Source: Brevundimonas subvibrioides ATCC 15264
GTDB taxonomy: Bacteria; Pseudomonadota; Alphaproteobacteria; Caulobacterales; Caulobacteraceae
Length of the DNA: 64,000 nt
Reading direction: 5' to 3'
Assembly: GCF_000144605.1 (NCBI RefSeq)
Contig: NC_014375.1
Coordinates: 3,292,501 to 3,356,500, forward strand
The stretch's first letter is position 1. Each line of letters starts with the position of its first letter. The translations under genes and the position numbers were made by a program. The notes under the pieces were generated by a model, which was not told the DNA's origin, ran no database searches, and worked only from the letters and a program-made list of their open reading frames with translations. Below are positions 28,948-37,849 of the stretch, piece after piece.

Positions 28948-29376
28948 TCAGTGCCCGCCTGATCCGAAGTCCAGGTCCTTGCGGGCCGAGATGATGGTCA
29001 CGATGAACCCGGCCAGGACGTCCAGCATCACCATGGTGATGATCAGGAAGAAGGTCGAGGTCGCGAAGCCGCGGACCAGCAGGAACTCCACCAGGCAGAC
29101 GACGAACACGACCATCGACAGGGCGTGATTGACGATGGCCACCTTCTGGCTCGACGTCGATTTCAGCAGTTCGAAGAACAGCAGGATCAGCGCCAGGAAC
29201 AGGATCATGTCGCCGACGCCCACGTTCCAGCTGGCCCCCGAGGTCATGGGGATCGAGAACATCGCCTGGCGCAAGGTCTCGTCGGCGGCGGCCAGACCCC
29301 CATTTCCGGCCCCGAACAGGACGACCAGATTGTACAGCACCACCGGGATGGCCAGCAGAGGCAGGGCGATCAGCAT
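28948..29376 (-). CDS. Small four-helix membrane protein, unknown function
   Basis: A 142-residue protein with four hydrophobic segments: residues 2-22, 55-72, 84-103 and 107-128. The loop between helices 1 and 2 is about 30 residues and polar. The end is short and charged (ARKDLDFGSGGH). I do not recognise the family. It is on the same strand as the GT2 glycosyltransferase 94 bases upstream and may share its transcript. Confidence 0.65.
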   Translation of the reverse strand: MLIALPLLAIPVVLYNLVVLFGAGNGGLAAADETLRQAMFSIPMTSGASWNVGVGDMILFLALILLFFELLKSTSSQKVAIVNHALSMVVFVVCLVEFLLVRGFATSTFFLIITMVMLDVLAGFIVTIISARKDLDFGSGGH

Positions 29377-29470
29377 GGGGCGGTCCTTCGCGATTCAACA
29401 GCCGAGCTTGTTAAGGATGCATAGCCCGGTTCGGTGCCTTCGGCCATGCCGCCTCGCCTGACAGGCGAAG

Positions 29471-30202
29471 TCAGAATTCCGTGACCGGGCCGGGCCTGCG
29501 CGAGCGGGACTTCAGCCACATGACGCCCAGCAGGTCGGTGAACGAGGCCCGCAGCCGGCCCCAGTTGGTGTATTTCGACTGGCCCGTCTCGCGGTGGCGA
29601 TGGCTGATGGGCAGGTAGCGATTCTCGAACCCCTCGCGGATCACAAGCGCCGGCAGGTAGCGGTGGATGTGATCGAAATACGGGAGCCGCAGGAAGACGT
29701 CGCGGCGGAAAGCCTTGAGGCCGCAGCCCGTGTCGTCGGCATCGTCGCCCAGCAGATTCTTGCGGATGCGGTTGGCCCAGCGCGAGGCCCACAGCTTGGC
29801 CTCGGAATCCTGACGCTTCTGGCGGACCCCGCCGACGAGGGCAACCTGCGGCGGGGCGGCGATCAGGGCGTCGACAAGGGCGGGCGCATCGGCGGGCGGG
29901 TTCTGGCCATCGCCGTCCAGGGTAACGATGATCGTCCCCCGTGCCGCAAGGACGCCGGTGCGCACGGCCCGGCTCTGACCGGCATTGGTCTGATGCGCCA
30001 AAACGCGCAGGGCCGGCAGTTCGGCGCCCAGGGCGCGCAGTTCGGCCAGGGTGGTGTCGCGGCTGGCGTCGTCGACGAAGATCATCTCGTAGGACCGTCC
30101 GGCGAAGGCGGCCGCGATCTCGCGCGCCAGCGGTCCGGCCGCGCCCGCCTCGTTGTGGACGGGGACGACGACGGAGATGTCGGGGGTCGCGGCGCTGCTC
30201 AT
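29471..30202 (-). CDS. Family 2 glycosyltransferase (polyprenyl-phosphate sugar transferase type)
   Basis: A 243-residue GT-A fold glycosyltransferase of the DPM1/ArnC type. The nucleotide-sugar motif is seen in IFVDDASRDTTLAEL and the metal-binding DXD in VTLDGDGQNPP. No membrane anchor is present; the C-terminus (MWLKSRSRRPGPVTEF) is basic. Such enzymes load sugars onto polyprenyl phosphate, which a GT39 transferase then uses. The divergent neighbour at 30299 is such a GT39 protein, so the two probably form a donor/transferase pair acting on lipid A or another envelope polymer. Confidence 0.85.
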   Translation of the reverse strand: MSSAATPDISVVVPVHNEAGAAGPLAREIAAAFAGRSYEMIFVDDASRDTTLAELRALGAELPALRVLAHQTNAGQSRAVRTGVLAARGTIIVTLDGDGQNPPADAPALVDALIAAPPQVALVGGVRQKRQDSEAKLWASRWANRIRKNLLGDDADDTGCGLKAFRRDVFLRLPYFDHIHRYLPALVIREGFENRYLPISHRHRETGQSKYTNWGRLRASFTDLLGVMWLKSRSRRPGPVTEF

Positions 30203-30298
30203 GGTTCGTCTCTAGCCGGGAATCGGGGATCAGCGCCACGGTGCACGCTCGCTGCTTGAGCCATGACGCCCCGTTCATCTTCGTGTTAGCAACACCGG

Positions 30299-31987
30299 AT
30301 GACCCGACCCGACCTGGATCGCTATATCGCCGGATGGCGTGGACCGCTGCTGGCGGCGCTGCTGGCGCTCATCGCCGGCCTGCCGTCCCTGCTGCTGCTG
30401 CCGCCGCTCGACCGCGACGAGAGCCGCTATGCCCAGGCGACCTCGCAGATGCTGGAGAGCGGCGACTATGTCGACATCCGCTTCCAGGACGAGCCGCGAT
30501 GGAAGAAGCCGGTCGGCATCTACTGGATGCAGGCGGCCGCCGTCGCCCTAACGTCCAAGGTCGAAAACCGCGACATCGCCCCCTATCGCATCCCCTCTGT
30601 CCTGGGGGCCATGCTTGCGGCCTGGGCCTGCGCCTGGATGGGCTCGGCCCTGTTCGGGGCGCGGGCGGGCTTCCTGGCCGGAGCAATTCTGGGAACCACC
30701 TTCCTGCTGTCGTCCGAGGCCGGGATCGCCAAGACCGACGCGATGTTGTGCGGCTCCGTCACCCTGGCCATGGCCGGTCTGGCGCGGCTTTACATGGCCT
30801 CCAGGGTCGCACCCCTGATCAAGGGCGATCCGACGCAGAGGCCCTACAAGCTGATGCTCTGGCTGGGGCTGGGCCTGTCGATCCTGATCAAGGGCCCGAT
30901 CGGCCTGCTGGTCGTGGTGCCCGCCGCCTTGTCGCTCTCGATCTGGGATCGCAGCTGGGGCTGGCTGAAGCGGCTGGGCTGGGGCTGGGGCATCCCGCTG
31001 GTCGCGCTGATCGTGGGTCCCTGGGCGATCGCGGTGACCATCGCCACGGACGGCGGCTTCTGGCGCGACGCCCTGATCGGCGACATGGCGTCCAAGGTGG
31101 CGGGCGGCCAGGAGAGCCACGGAGCCTGGCCCGGCTACTATGTGCTGCTGGCACCCCTGCTGCTGTTTCCGGCGACGCTGCTGCTGCCCGCTGCCCTGTC
31201 GACGGGGTGGAGTCGTCGGGCCGAGCCGGCGATCCGGTTCCTGGTCTGCTGGCTGGTGCCCGCCTGGCTGATCTTCGAGGCCACGCCGACCAAGCTGTTC
31301 CACTATACGCTGCCGACCTTCGGCGCGATCGCCCTGCTGATGGCCGCCGCCCTCACCCGTCCCATCGGCAAGGTGTCGCGCTGGTCGGGCGCGGGGCTGG
31401 CCGTGTTCGCCGCCGTGCTCGTCAGCGGGATCACCGTCTATGGCCTGACGGCCTTCGGCACCTCCACGGCCCAGACCTGGGCGACCATCACCATCGTCTG
31501 CGCGGTCATGGCGGCCCTGATCGGCGGGTTCCTGCTGCTGAACCGGGCGGCCGTGACGGGGCTGCTGATCGCGGTCGGTTTCGGTGTCGTCGCCCACGCC
31601 GCCCTCGCCGGCACGATTCGGCAACTGCGGCCCCTGGCGATCGCACCGCGTCTCGAGGCGGCGCTCGAGGCCAACGGGCTGGCCCCGGACCAGGGGCTGG
31701 TCCCCGGCCCGGTGGCGATCACCACCTTCCATGAGCCGAGCTTCGTCTTCCTGACGGGGCGCAGCACCGAACTGACCGACGCCGAGGGCGCGGCCCGGGC
31801 CCTTGCCGAGGGGCGCCCCGCCATCGTCGAGGACAAGGACACCGAGGCCTTCCGCGCGGCGACGGCAGAGACCGCCGTGCCGGGCCGGGCGGTCGCCGTG
31901 GTGACCGGGCACAACTATTCCAGCGGCGACGATGTGCGCCTGACCGTCTATGCGCCGCCCGAGGCTGCCGTGGAGCCGAAGCCGTGA
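30299..31987 (+). CDS. ArnT-like GT39 membrane glycosyltransferase
   Basis: A 562-residue integral membrane protein with roughly 11-12 hydrophobic segments. The first periplasmic loop has the GT39/PMT catalytic motif (PPLDRDESRYAQAT), where an acidic residue acts as the base. ArnT-type enzymes transfer a sugar from a polyprenyl phosphate carrier onto lipid A or another acceptor. Which sugar cannot be read. The start is ATG at 30299. It overlaps the next gene (mvaB) by four bases (GTGA), although the pathways appear unrelated. Confidence 0.85.
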   Translation: MTRPDLDRYIAGWRGPLLAALLALIAGLPSLLLLPPLDRDESRYAQATSQMLESGDYVDIRFQDEPRWKKPVGIYWMQAAAVALTSKVENRDIAPYRIPSVLGAMLAAWACAWMGSALFGARAGFLAGAILGTTFLLSSEAGIAKTDAMLCGSVTLAMAGLARLYMASRVAPLIKGDPTQRPYKLMLWLGLGLSILIKGPIGLLVVVPAALSLSIWDRSWGWLKRLGWGWGIPLVALIVGPWAIAVTIATDGGFWRDALIGDMASKVAGGQESHGAWPGYYVLLAPLLLFPATLLLPAALSTGWSRRAEPAIRFLVCWLVPAWLIFEATPTKLFHYTLPTFGAIALLMAAALTRPIGKVSRWSGAGLAVFAAVLVSGITVYGLTAFGTSTAQTWATITIVCAVMAALIGGFLLLNRAAVTGLLIAVGFGVVAHAALAGTIRQLRPLAIAPRLEAALEANGLAPDQGLVPGPVAITTFHEPSFVFLTGRSTELTDAEGAARALAEGRPAIVEDKDTEAFRAATAETAVPGRAVAVVTGHNYSSGDDVRLTVYAPPEAAVEPKP

Positions 31988-32904
31988 GCCCGCGTCCCAT
32001 CCAGATCGTCGAGGTCGGCCCCCGGGACGGGCTGCAGAACGAGAAGGCCGTGCTGGACCCCGCGACCCGTGCGGAGCTTGTCCTGAAGCTGGAAGCGGCC
32101 GGCGCCCGGCGGATCGAGGCGGTCAGCTTCGTCCACCCCCGACTGGTGCCGCAGATGGCGGGGGCCGAGGACGTCATGGCGGCCCTGCCCGCCGCGCCCG
32201 GCCGCAGCCGTATCGGCCTGGTGCTGAACGGCAAGGGCTATGACCGGGCGCTGGGCACCGGCGTGGACGAGGTCAACGTCTCGCTGTCGGTCACTGACGG
32301 ATTCGGGCTGAGGAACCAGGGGCTGGCCGTGCGCGATCAGGTCGCCATGCTGTCCGAGATCCTGGCGAGGCGGCACAACTCGGACGGAGCGGACACGCCG
32401 GTCCCTGCCCTGTCGGCGACCCTGTCGTGCGTGTGGGGCTGTCCGTTCGACGGGGAGGTCTCGGTCGCCCAGGTGACCGATCTGGTGGGCGAACTCGCCG
32501 CGCTCGGCGTCGTCGAGATCGGTCTGGCCGACACGATCGGCGTCGGCGATCCGTGGAGCGTGACCCGCAAGATCGAGGCGGCCCGCGCCGCCGCGCCGGA
32601 CGCGACCCTGAGGCTGCACTTCCACGATACGCGCAACACCGGGGTGGCCAATGCCTTTGCGGCGGTCGAGGCCGGGGTCGATGTGCTGGACGCCTCGGTC
32701 GGCGGCATCGGGGGCTGTCCGTTCGCGCCCGGGGCCACCGGCAACGTCGCGACCGAGGACCTCGTCTACATGCTGGAGCGCGCGGGATATGCGACCGGCT
32801 ACGACCTCGACGCCCTGATCGCCACGGCGCGCTGGATCGGCGACCGGATCGGCAGGCCCACGCCGAGCGCCCTGAGCCGCGCGGGGGGATGGCCGAAGGC
32901 CTGA
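31984..32904 (+). CDS. mvaB: Hydroxymethylglutaryl-CoA lyase
   Basis: A 306-residue TIM-barrel lyase that splits HMG-CoA into acetoacetate and acetyl-CoA, the last step of leucine catabolism. It opens with VEVGPRDGLQNEK and has the catalytic cysteine in the signature GGIGGCPFAPGATGNVATED. Metal ligands appear in LRLHFHDTRNTG. The GTG start at 31984 overlaps the stop of the ArnT-like gene. No other leucine-degradation genes are near. Confidence 0.95.
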   Translation: MSPRPIQIVEVGPRDGLQNEKAVLDPATRAELVLKLEAAGARRIEAVSFVHPRLVPQMAGAEDVMAALPAAPGRSRIGLVLNGKGYDRALGTGVDEVNVSLSVTDGFGLRNQGLAVRDQVAMLSEILARRHNSDGADTPVPALSATLSCVWGCPFDGEVSVAQVTDLVGELAALGVVEIGLADTIGVGDPWSVTRKIEAARAAAPDATLRLHFHDTRNTGVANAFAAVEAGVDVLDASVGGIGGCPFAPGATGNVATEDLVYMLERAGYATGYDLDALIATARWIGDRIGRPTPSALSRAGGWPKA

Positions 32905-32993
32905 CACCCGCTGGCCGTGTGCCTGTCCAAAAGTTCACTCGCCAAAGTGCGTCCCCGCACCCTAGCCTCCTTGCGGAGCCGAGGAGACGCAGC

Positions 32994-33416
32994 ATGGCCG
33001 GTACCAGAACGCTGGGGTTGCTTGTTCTGATGACGGCCGCCCTGACGGCCGGCGCGGCGAATGCCCAATCCCTGCAGCGCAGCGAGGTCCTCGGGACCTG
33101 GGCCCTGACCATGACACCGGCGGAAGGCGGCGACGCCAGCATCACCATCCAGACCGACACCGGGCGGCTGGAAATGCCCCTGATCGTCAGCCCGCGCGGG
33201 CCGTCCGGGATCACCTGCACGGCCGACGGCGAGGCGGCCGATTGCCAGCTTCGAAGGGGTCAGCTGGTGGTGACCCTCACGATGGACGACGCCAGAATGG
33301 CCTTCACCCTGGCCTCGCGCACCCCCAGCGGCTTTTCGGGAACCGCGCGGCTCAGACTGCCCCTCCTGCCGTTCGGGAGCGTCCATCTGGGGACCGTCGC
33401 CATGACCCGGCGCTGA
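32994..33416 (+). CDS. Small secreted protein of unknown function
   Basis: A 140-residue protein from the ATG at 32994, behind GAGGAGACGC. A clear signal peptide (MAGTRTLGLLVLMTAALTAGAANA) leads into a beta-rich body with one CTADGEAADC pair that could form a disulfide. VLGTWALTMTP at the start of the mature chain resembles lipocalin-like or DUF-type secreted domains, but I cannot assign a family. It converges with kdpE. Confidence 0.65.
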   Translation: MAGTRTLGLLVLMTAALTAGAANAQSLQRSEVLGTWALTMTPAEGGDASITIQTDTGRLEMPLIVSPRGPSGITCTADGEAADCQLRRGQLVVTLTMDDARMAFTLASRTPSGFSGTARLRLPLLPFGSVHLGTVAMTRR

Positions 33417-33426
33417 CGGCCCAAAG

Positions 33427-34116
33427 TTACGCATTCAGCCGGTAGCCGACGCCCGGCTCGGTCTCGATCAGGGTCGGACGGGCGGGGTCGGCTTCCAGCT
33501 TCTGGCGCAACTGCCCGACGACGACACGCAGATACTGGGTGTCCTCACGGTGCGCGGCACCCCAGACCGCGACCAGCAGGTCGCGGTGGCCGATGACCTT
33601 TCCGGCGTCGCGGGCCAGATGGGCGAGGACGTCGTATTCCTTGGGCGTCAGACGGACGATCTCTCCGGACCGGGTCACCCGACGGTGGTCGAGGTCGATG
33701 GACACCTCGCCCGCCGCGATCGGCCCGGTCGGCGCGGTGCGCGGGGCCGTCTGACGCAGCACGGCGCGCAGCCGGGCCAGCAGCTCGCCGACGCCGAAGG
33801 GCTTCTCGACATAGTCGTTGGCCCCCAGATCCAGCGCCTCGATCTTCTCGGCCTCGCGATCCCGGGCGGACAGGATGACGATCGGTCCGGCGTAGAACTC
33901 GCGGGCCCGCTTCAGCACGTCCTTGCCGTCCATGTCGGGCAGGCCGAGGTCCAGCACGACGGCGTCCGGGTTCCACAGGGCGATGGCGCGCAGGCCCTCC
34001 TGCCCGCTGTCGGCCCGCTTGGGGTCGAACCCGGCGGCGTCGAGCGCGGGCGACAGGAAACGGTGGATCTGGGGCTCGTCGTCGATGACGAGGACGGTTG
34101 TGCGGGCGGCGGACAT
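33427..34116 (-). CDS. kdpE: Response regulator KdpE
   Basis: A 229-residue OmpR-class response regulator. The receiver has the phospho-acceptor Asp in AVVLDLGLPDMDGKDV. The C-terminal winged helix is intact (LTPKEYDVLAHLARDAGKVI, YLRVVVGQLRQKLE). I chose the ATG at 34116 over a TTG two codons upstream. It is the last gene of the kdp locus, 69 bases behind kdpD, and controls kdp transcription with it. Confidence 0.93.
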   Translation of the reverse strand: MSAARTTVLVIDDEPQIHRFLSPALDAAGFDPKRADSGQEGLRAIALWNPDAVVLDLGLPDMDGKDVLKRAREFYAGPIVILSARDREAEKIEALDLGANDYVEKPFGVGELLARLRAVLRQTAPRTAPTGPIAAGEVSIDLDHRRVTRSGEIVRLTPKEYDVLAHLARDAGKVIGHRDLLVAVWGAAHREDTQYLRVVVGQLRQKLEADPARPTLIETEPGVGYRLNA

Positions 34117-34185
34117 GACCAAAGCGTTTTCAAGCGGAATGAGAAGCGGTTCGCGTCAAGAAAACGCGTCTGGCTGGAGTGGCCG

Positions 34186-36894
34186 TTATAGCAGCTGGTG
34201 GTGGGTCGCGATGGCCTTGGGCAGGCTGATCAGGACGCGGGTGCCGAGGTCGCCGTGGATCGGGCTGGCGGCGGCGATGCGGCCGTTCATGGCCTCCACG
34301 AACCCCTTGGCGATGGCCAGGCCCAGGCCGGCCCCCTGCGACCGGTCAGAGGGTTCGTCCATGCGGCGGAACTTGTCGAACACCCGTTCCAGCTCGGCCG
34401 TCGGGATGCCGCGCCCCTCGTCCTCGATCGAGATCACGACCGATCCGCGATCCTCATAGGCGGCCAGCTCGATCCGCGAGCCGTCGGGGCTGTAGGCGAT
34501 GGCATTCTCCAGGATGTTGACCACCGCCTGTTCCAGGAGACCCTGATCCAGCATCACCAGGCTGAGGTCGGCGGGGAAGTCCCGCGTCAGGTCGCGCGTG
34601 CCCAGCCGCCACGAGACCCGCTCGGCCGCCGCGTTCAGCACGTCGCGGACGTCGGTCCAGTCGGCCTTCACGTTCAGGCCGCCGCCCTCCAGACGCGTCA
34701 TGTCGAGCAGGTCGCCGACATAGCGGTTCAGACGTTCGGCCTCCTCGCGGATCGAGGTCAGCAGGTCGGCCCGGACCTCGGGCTTCAGGGTCTCGCCATA
34801 GTCGATCAGGGTGGTGGCCGAGCCCAGCACGGTCGACAGCGGCGTGCGCAGGTCATGGCTGACCGAGTTCATCAGGGCCCCGCGGAACCGGTCGGTGCGC
34901 CGAAGGGTCTCGGTCTCCAGCGCCTGTCCGGCCAGTTCGGCCCGTTCGAGGGCCACGGCCCCCTGATCCATGACGGCCAGGGCGAGACGTTCCTCGTCCG
35001 AGCCGGGGGCCAGGGCGGCGGCCTCGACCCCCGCGACGCCCGAGCGCTTGCGCACCCCGTTCAACGGCCGGAAGGTCCAGCGCGTCTGCGGCAGGGTCCC
35101 GGTGCCATGTCCGGCCGCCTCCCCCCGCTCCCAGGCCCAGCGGGCGGCGGCCATGTCGGCGGGGCTGAGGGTGTGCGGCGGTTCGGTCGCGCCGGCCTTC
35201 AGCGGGGCCAGGGCGGCGACGGCGATGTCCTCACCTTCTGGCAGCAGGACGACGGCGCGGGCCCCGGCGGCAGCGGCGGTCTGTTCGGCCAGGACACGGG
35301 CGGCGGTGCCCCGGTCCTCGGCGGCCGACAGGCTCTGGCTGGCGACCAGCAGGGCGGAGACGGCCGAGGCGCGGCGCTGGGCCCGTCTGGCCTGCTCACG
35401 CACCCGACCGGCCAGCACGCCCGTGACGGTCGCCACGGCCCAGAAGACGAACAGGGTCAGGAAGTCGGTGGGGGAGCCGATGGCGAAACTGTATCGCGGC
35501 TCCAGAAACAGAAAATTGTAGACGAGGAAGGCCGCGGTCGCCGCCGCCAGCGCGGGACGCAGGCCGTACAGGACGCCCGCCGCCAGGACGGCCGACAGAT
35601 AGAGGACGCCCAGATCGACTCGCTCGAAACTGCGGTCCAGCAGCAGGGCGAGGCCCGTGGCGAAGGCCACGAAGGCCGCGCCGATGGCATAGCCGCGCCC
35701 GTCCCACAGCCGTTCGCCCGCCGGGACCGCCGGGCGGGACGCGGGCGTATCCGGCGTCGCCGCGTCGGTGACGACATGGATCGCCACGCCCCGGGCGGCG
35801 CGCAGGAGCTCGGCCGCCAGCGACCGGCCGAAGACCTCGCTGAAGCGTGCGCGCCAGCCGGTGACGACCGACCGCCCCAGGACGATCTGGGTGATGTTGT
35901 TCCTGTGGGCATAGTCCGAAACGGTTCGCACCACGTCGTCGCCGGTGAGCAAGACCGTGCGCCCGCCCAGCTGCTCGGCCAGTTTGAAGGCCTCGGCCAG
36001 CCGTTGCGCGCGGCCCACGTCGCCCGAGGCGCTGGAGGGTCGATCCACCGTGGCGACGGTCCAGGGGGCATCCATCATCATGTCGGACATGCGCCGGCCG
36101 GTGCGGACCAGCATCCCGGCCATGCCGTCGCCGCCGATCAGGACCAGCACCCGCTCGCCCGCCGCCCAGGGCCCCTGCACGCCGCGTTCGCGCAGGGTCG
36201 CCACCAGCTGGTCGTCGACCGTCTGGGCCGCGCGGCGCAGGGCCAGTTCGCGCAGGGCCGTCAGGTTCTCGATCCTGAAGAAGTTCTGCGAGGCCAGGCG
36301 GGCGGTCTCGGGGACGTAGACCTTGCCTTCCTCCAGACGCTTGCGCAGTTCCTCGGGCGTGATGTCGACGACCTCGATGTCGTCGGCGCGGCTGAGCGCG
36401 CTGTCGGGCACGGCCTCCCTCTGGCGCACCCCGGTGATCCGCAGGACGACGTCGGACAGGCTTTCCAGGTGCTGGACGTTCAGGGTGGTCCAGACGTCGA
36501 TGCCGGCGTCCAGGATCTCCTCGACGTCCTGCCACCGTTTGGGATGGCGCGAGCCCGGCGCATTGGAGTGGGCGTATTCGTCGACCAGCAGCAGTTCGGG
36601 GCGTCGGGCGATGGCCCCGTCGATGTCGAACTCCAGCAGGGTCCGGTCGCGGTGTTCGATCGGACGGCGGGCCATGACCTCCAGCCCGCGCAGCAGGCTT
36701 TCGGTCTCCTTGCGTCCATGGGTCTCGACCACGCCGACCACGACGTCGCCGCCCTCCGCCTTCCGGCGACGGGCGGCGCGCAGCATTTCATAGGTCTTGC
36801 CGACCCCGGGCGACATGCCGAGGAAGACCTTCAGCCGGCCGCGCCTGGGCCGCCGCGAGAGACGGCCAGCCTCGACCGGTGGGTCCGGACTCAA
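34186..36894 (-). CDS. kdpD: Sensor histidine kinase KdpD
   Basis: A 902-residue K+ / turgor sensor. Order: N-terminal KdpD domain with P-loop (FLGMSPGVGKTYEML, residues about 23-40), USP-like domain, four-helix DUF4118 membrane domain (about 400-500), GAF-like region, HisKA with SVSHDLRTPLSTVLG, and HATPase with GAGLGLAIAKGF. The start codon is TTG at 36894, which overlaps the stop of the VOC gene upstream (TTGA). In relatives kdpD usually follows kdpC directly; here a VOC gene lies between. Confidence 0.95.
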   Translation of the reverse strand: MSPDPPVEAGRLSRRPRRGRLKVFLGMSPGVGKTYEMLRAARRRKAEGGDVVVGVVETHGRKETESLLRGLEVMARRPIEHRDRTLLEFDIDGAIARRPELLLVDEYAHSNAPGSRHPKRWQDVEEILDAGIDVWTTLNVQHLESLSDVVLRITGVRQREAVPDSALSRADDIEVVDITPEELRKRLEEGKVYVPETARLASQNFFRIENLTALRELALRRAAQTVDDQLVATLRERGVQGPWAAGERVLVLIGGDGMAGMLVRTGRRMSDMMMDAPWTVATVDRPSSASGDVGRAQRLAEAFKLAEQLGGRTVLLTGDDVVRTVSDYAHRNNITQIVLGRSVVTGWRARFSEVFGRSLAAELLRAARGVAIHVVTDAATPDTPASRPAVPAGERLWDGRGYAIGAAFVAFATGLALLLDRSFERVDLGVLYLSAVLAAGVLYGLRPALAAATAAFLVYNFLFLEPRYSFAIGSPTDFLTLFVFWAVATVTGVLAGRVREQARRAQRRASAVSALLVASQSLSAAEDRGTAARVLAEQTAAAAGARAVVLLPEGEDIAVAALAPLKAGATEPPHTLSPADMAAARWAWERGEAAGHGTGTLPQTRWTFRPLNGVRKRSGVAGVEAAALAPGSDEERLALAVMDQGAVALERAELAGQALETETLRRTDRFRGALMNSVSHDLRTPLSTVLGSATTLIDYGETLKPEVRADLLTSIREEAERLNRYVGDLLDMTRLEGGGLNVKADWTDVRDVLNAAAERVSWRLGTRDLTRDFPADLSLVMLDQGLLEQAVVNILENAIAYSPDGSRIELAAYEDRGSVVISIEDEGRGIPTAELERVFDKFRRMDEPSDRSQGAGLGLAIAKGFVEAMNGRIAAASPIHGDLGTRVLISLPKAIATHHQLL

Positions 36895-37262
36895 GCCTCG
36901 ACGACCTGAAAGAGGGCCATCCGGTTGCCTTCGGAATCCTCGACCTCGGCGACGCGTCCGCCGGGGACGACCTTGACCGCATAGAGCAGTCGCGCGCCCT
37001 CCGCCTGGGCGCGGTGCACCGCCTGTTCGATGTCCACGACCGTGAAATAGACCAGGGCCCCCGCTTTCGCAGGAACATAGACGTCCCCCCTGGCCAGGGC
37101 CCCCGTGGCACCTGGCCCACCCTCGACCCAGGGGAACAGCGCCATGTCGTAGCCGTCCACGATCTGTCGCTCCAGGGTGACCTGCAGCACCCTTTCGTAG
37201 AACGCCTGGGCCCGATCGAGATCGAGCACAGGGACTTCGAAATATCTGACGGGGTTGTCCAT
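36891..37262 (-). CDS. VOC-family (glyoxalase/bleomycin-resistance fold) protein between kdpC and kdpD
   Basis: A 123-residue single VOC domain: RYFEVPVLDLDRAQAFYERVL at the start is the family pattern. Paired beta-alpha-beta units follow, with metal-ligand-type residues late in the chain (GNRMALFQVVEA). I chose the ATG at 37262; a TTG at 37277 overlapping the kdpC stop is possible. It overlaps kdpD by four bases. Its substrate is unknown. Its place in the kdp transcript is not usual for kdp operons. Confidence 0.8.
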   Translation of the reverse strand: MDNPVRYFEVPVLDLDRAQAFYERVLQVTLERQIVDGYDMALFPWVEGGPGATGALARGDVYVPAKAGALVYFTVVDIEQAVHRAQAEGARLLYAVKVVPGGRVAEVEDSEGNRMALFQVVEA

Positions 37263-37273
37263 CGAAGGTCGTC

Positions 37274-37849
37274 TCAACGGGTCGGGAAGCGTTCGTCGAG
37301 CGCCCGGTTGGTCAGCAGGACATTGACCGTGGGCTGACCGATGAAGCCGAGCAGGGCTCCCCGGGTGTTCGCATCGATCACGGCCTGGACCTCCGAAACA
37401 GGGACGCCGCGGGCCCGGGCCACGCGATCCGCCTGCAGACGAGCGTAGGCCGGGGACACGTCCGGGTCGAGGCCCGAGGCCGAGGTGGTGACGGCATCGG
37501 CGGGGATCGGCTTGCCGCCCGTCTCGGCCTGCTGTTCAGCGACGGAGGTCCTGATGCGGTCGGCCAGGTCCGTGTTCAGCGGACCCAGATTGGACCCGGA
37601 CGAGGCCGAGGCGTCGTAGCCATCACCGGCCGCAGACGGGCGCGGGTGCAGGTAGCGGGCCTCCGTGAAGCCCTGACCGATCAGGGCCGACCCGCGGATG
37701 GTGCCGTCGGCGTCGCGGATCAGGCTGCCGTTGGCCTGGGCCGGGAAGAGGCCTTGCGCCAGGCCAGTGATGCCCAGCGGATAGGCCAGACCCAGCAGCA
37801 GGGTGAACAGGGCGACCATCACGACCGCCGGACGAAGCTGGCTCAGCAT
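37274..37849 (-). CDS. kdpC: Potassium-transporting ATPase subunit KdpC
   Basis: A 191-residue subunit with one N-terminal transmembrane helix (residues 10-30) and a periplasmic body. Diagnostic segments are GSALIGQGF, FHPRPSAA-type YLHPRPSAAGDGY, TTSASGLDPDVSPA and GVPVSEVQAVID. It joins KdpA and KdpB in the K+ pump. Its ATG shares one base with the stop of the TorF porin gene (TGATG). Confidence 0.95.
   Translation of the reverse strand: MLSQLRPAVVMVALFTLLLGLAYPLGITGLAQGLFPAQANGSLIRDADGTIRGSALIGQGFTEARYLHPRPSAAGDGYDASASSGSNLGPLNTDLADRIRTSVAEQQAETGGKPIPADAVTTSASGLDPDVSPAYARLQADRVARARGVPVSEVQAVIDANTRGALLGFIGQPTVNVLLTNRALDERFPTR

Noticed and set aside
34198..36909. Open frame of 903 codons on the plus strand
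   Set aside because: Shadow of kdpD, with the low-complexity composition of antisense GC-rich DNA.
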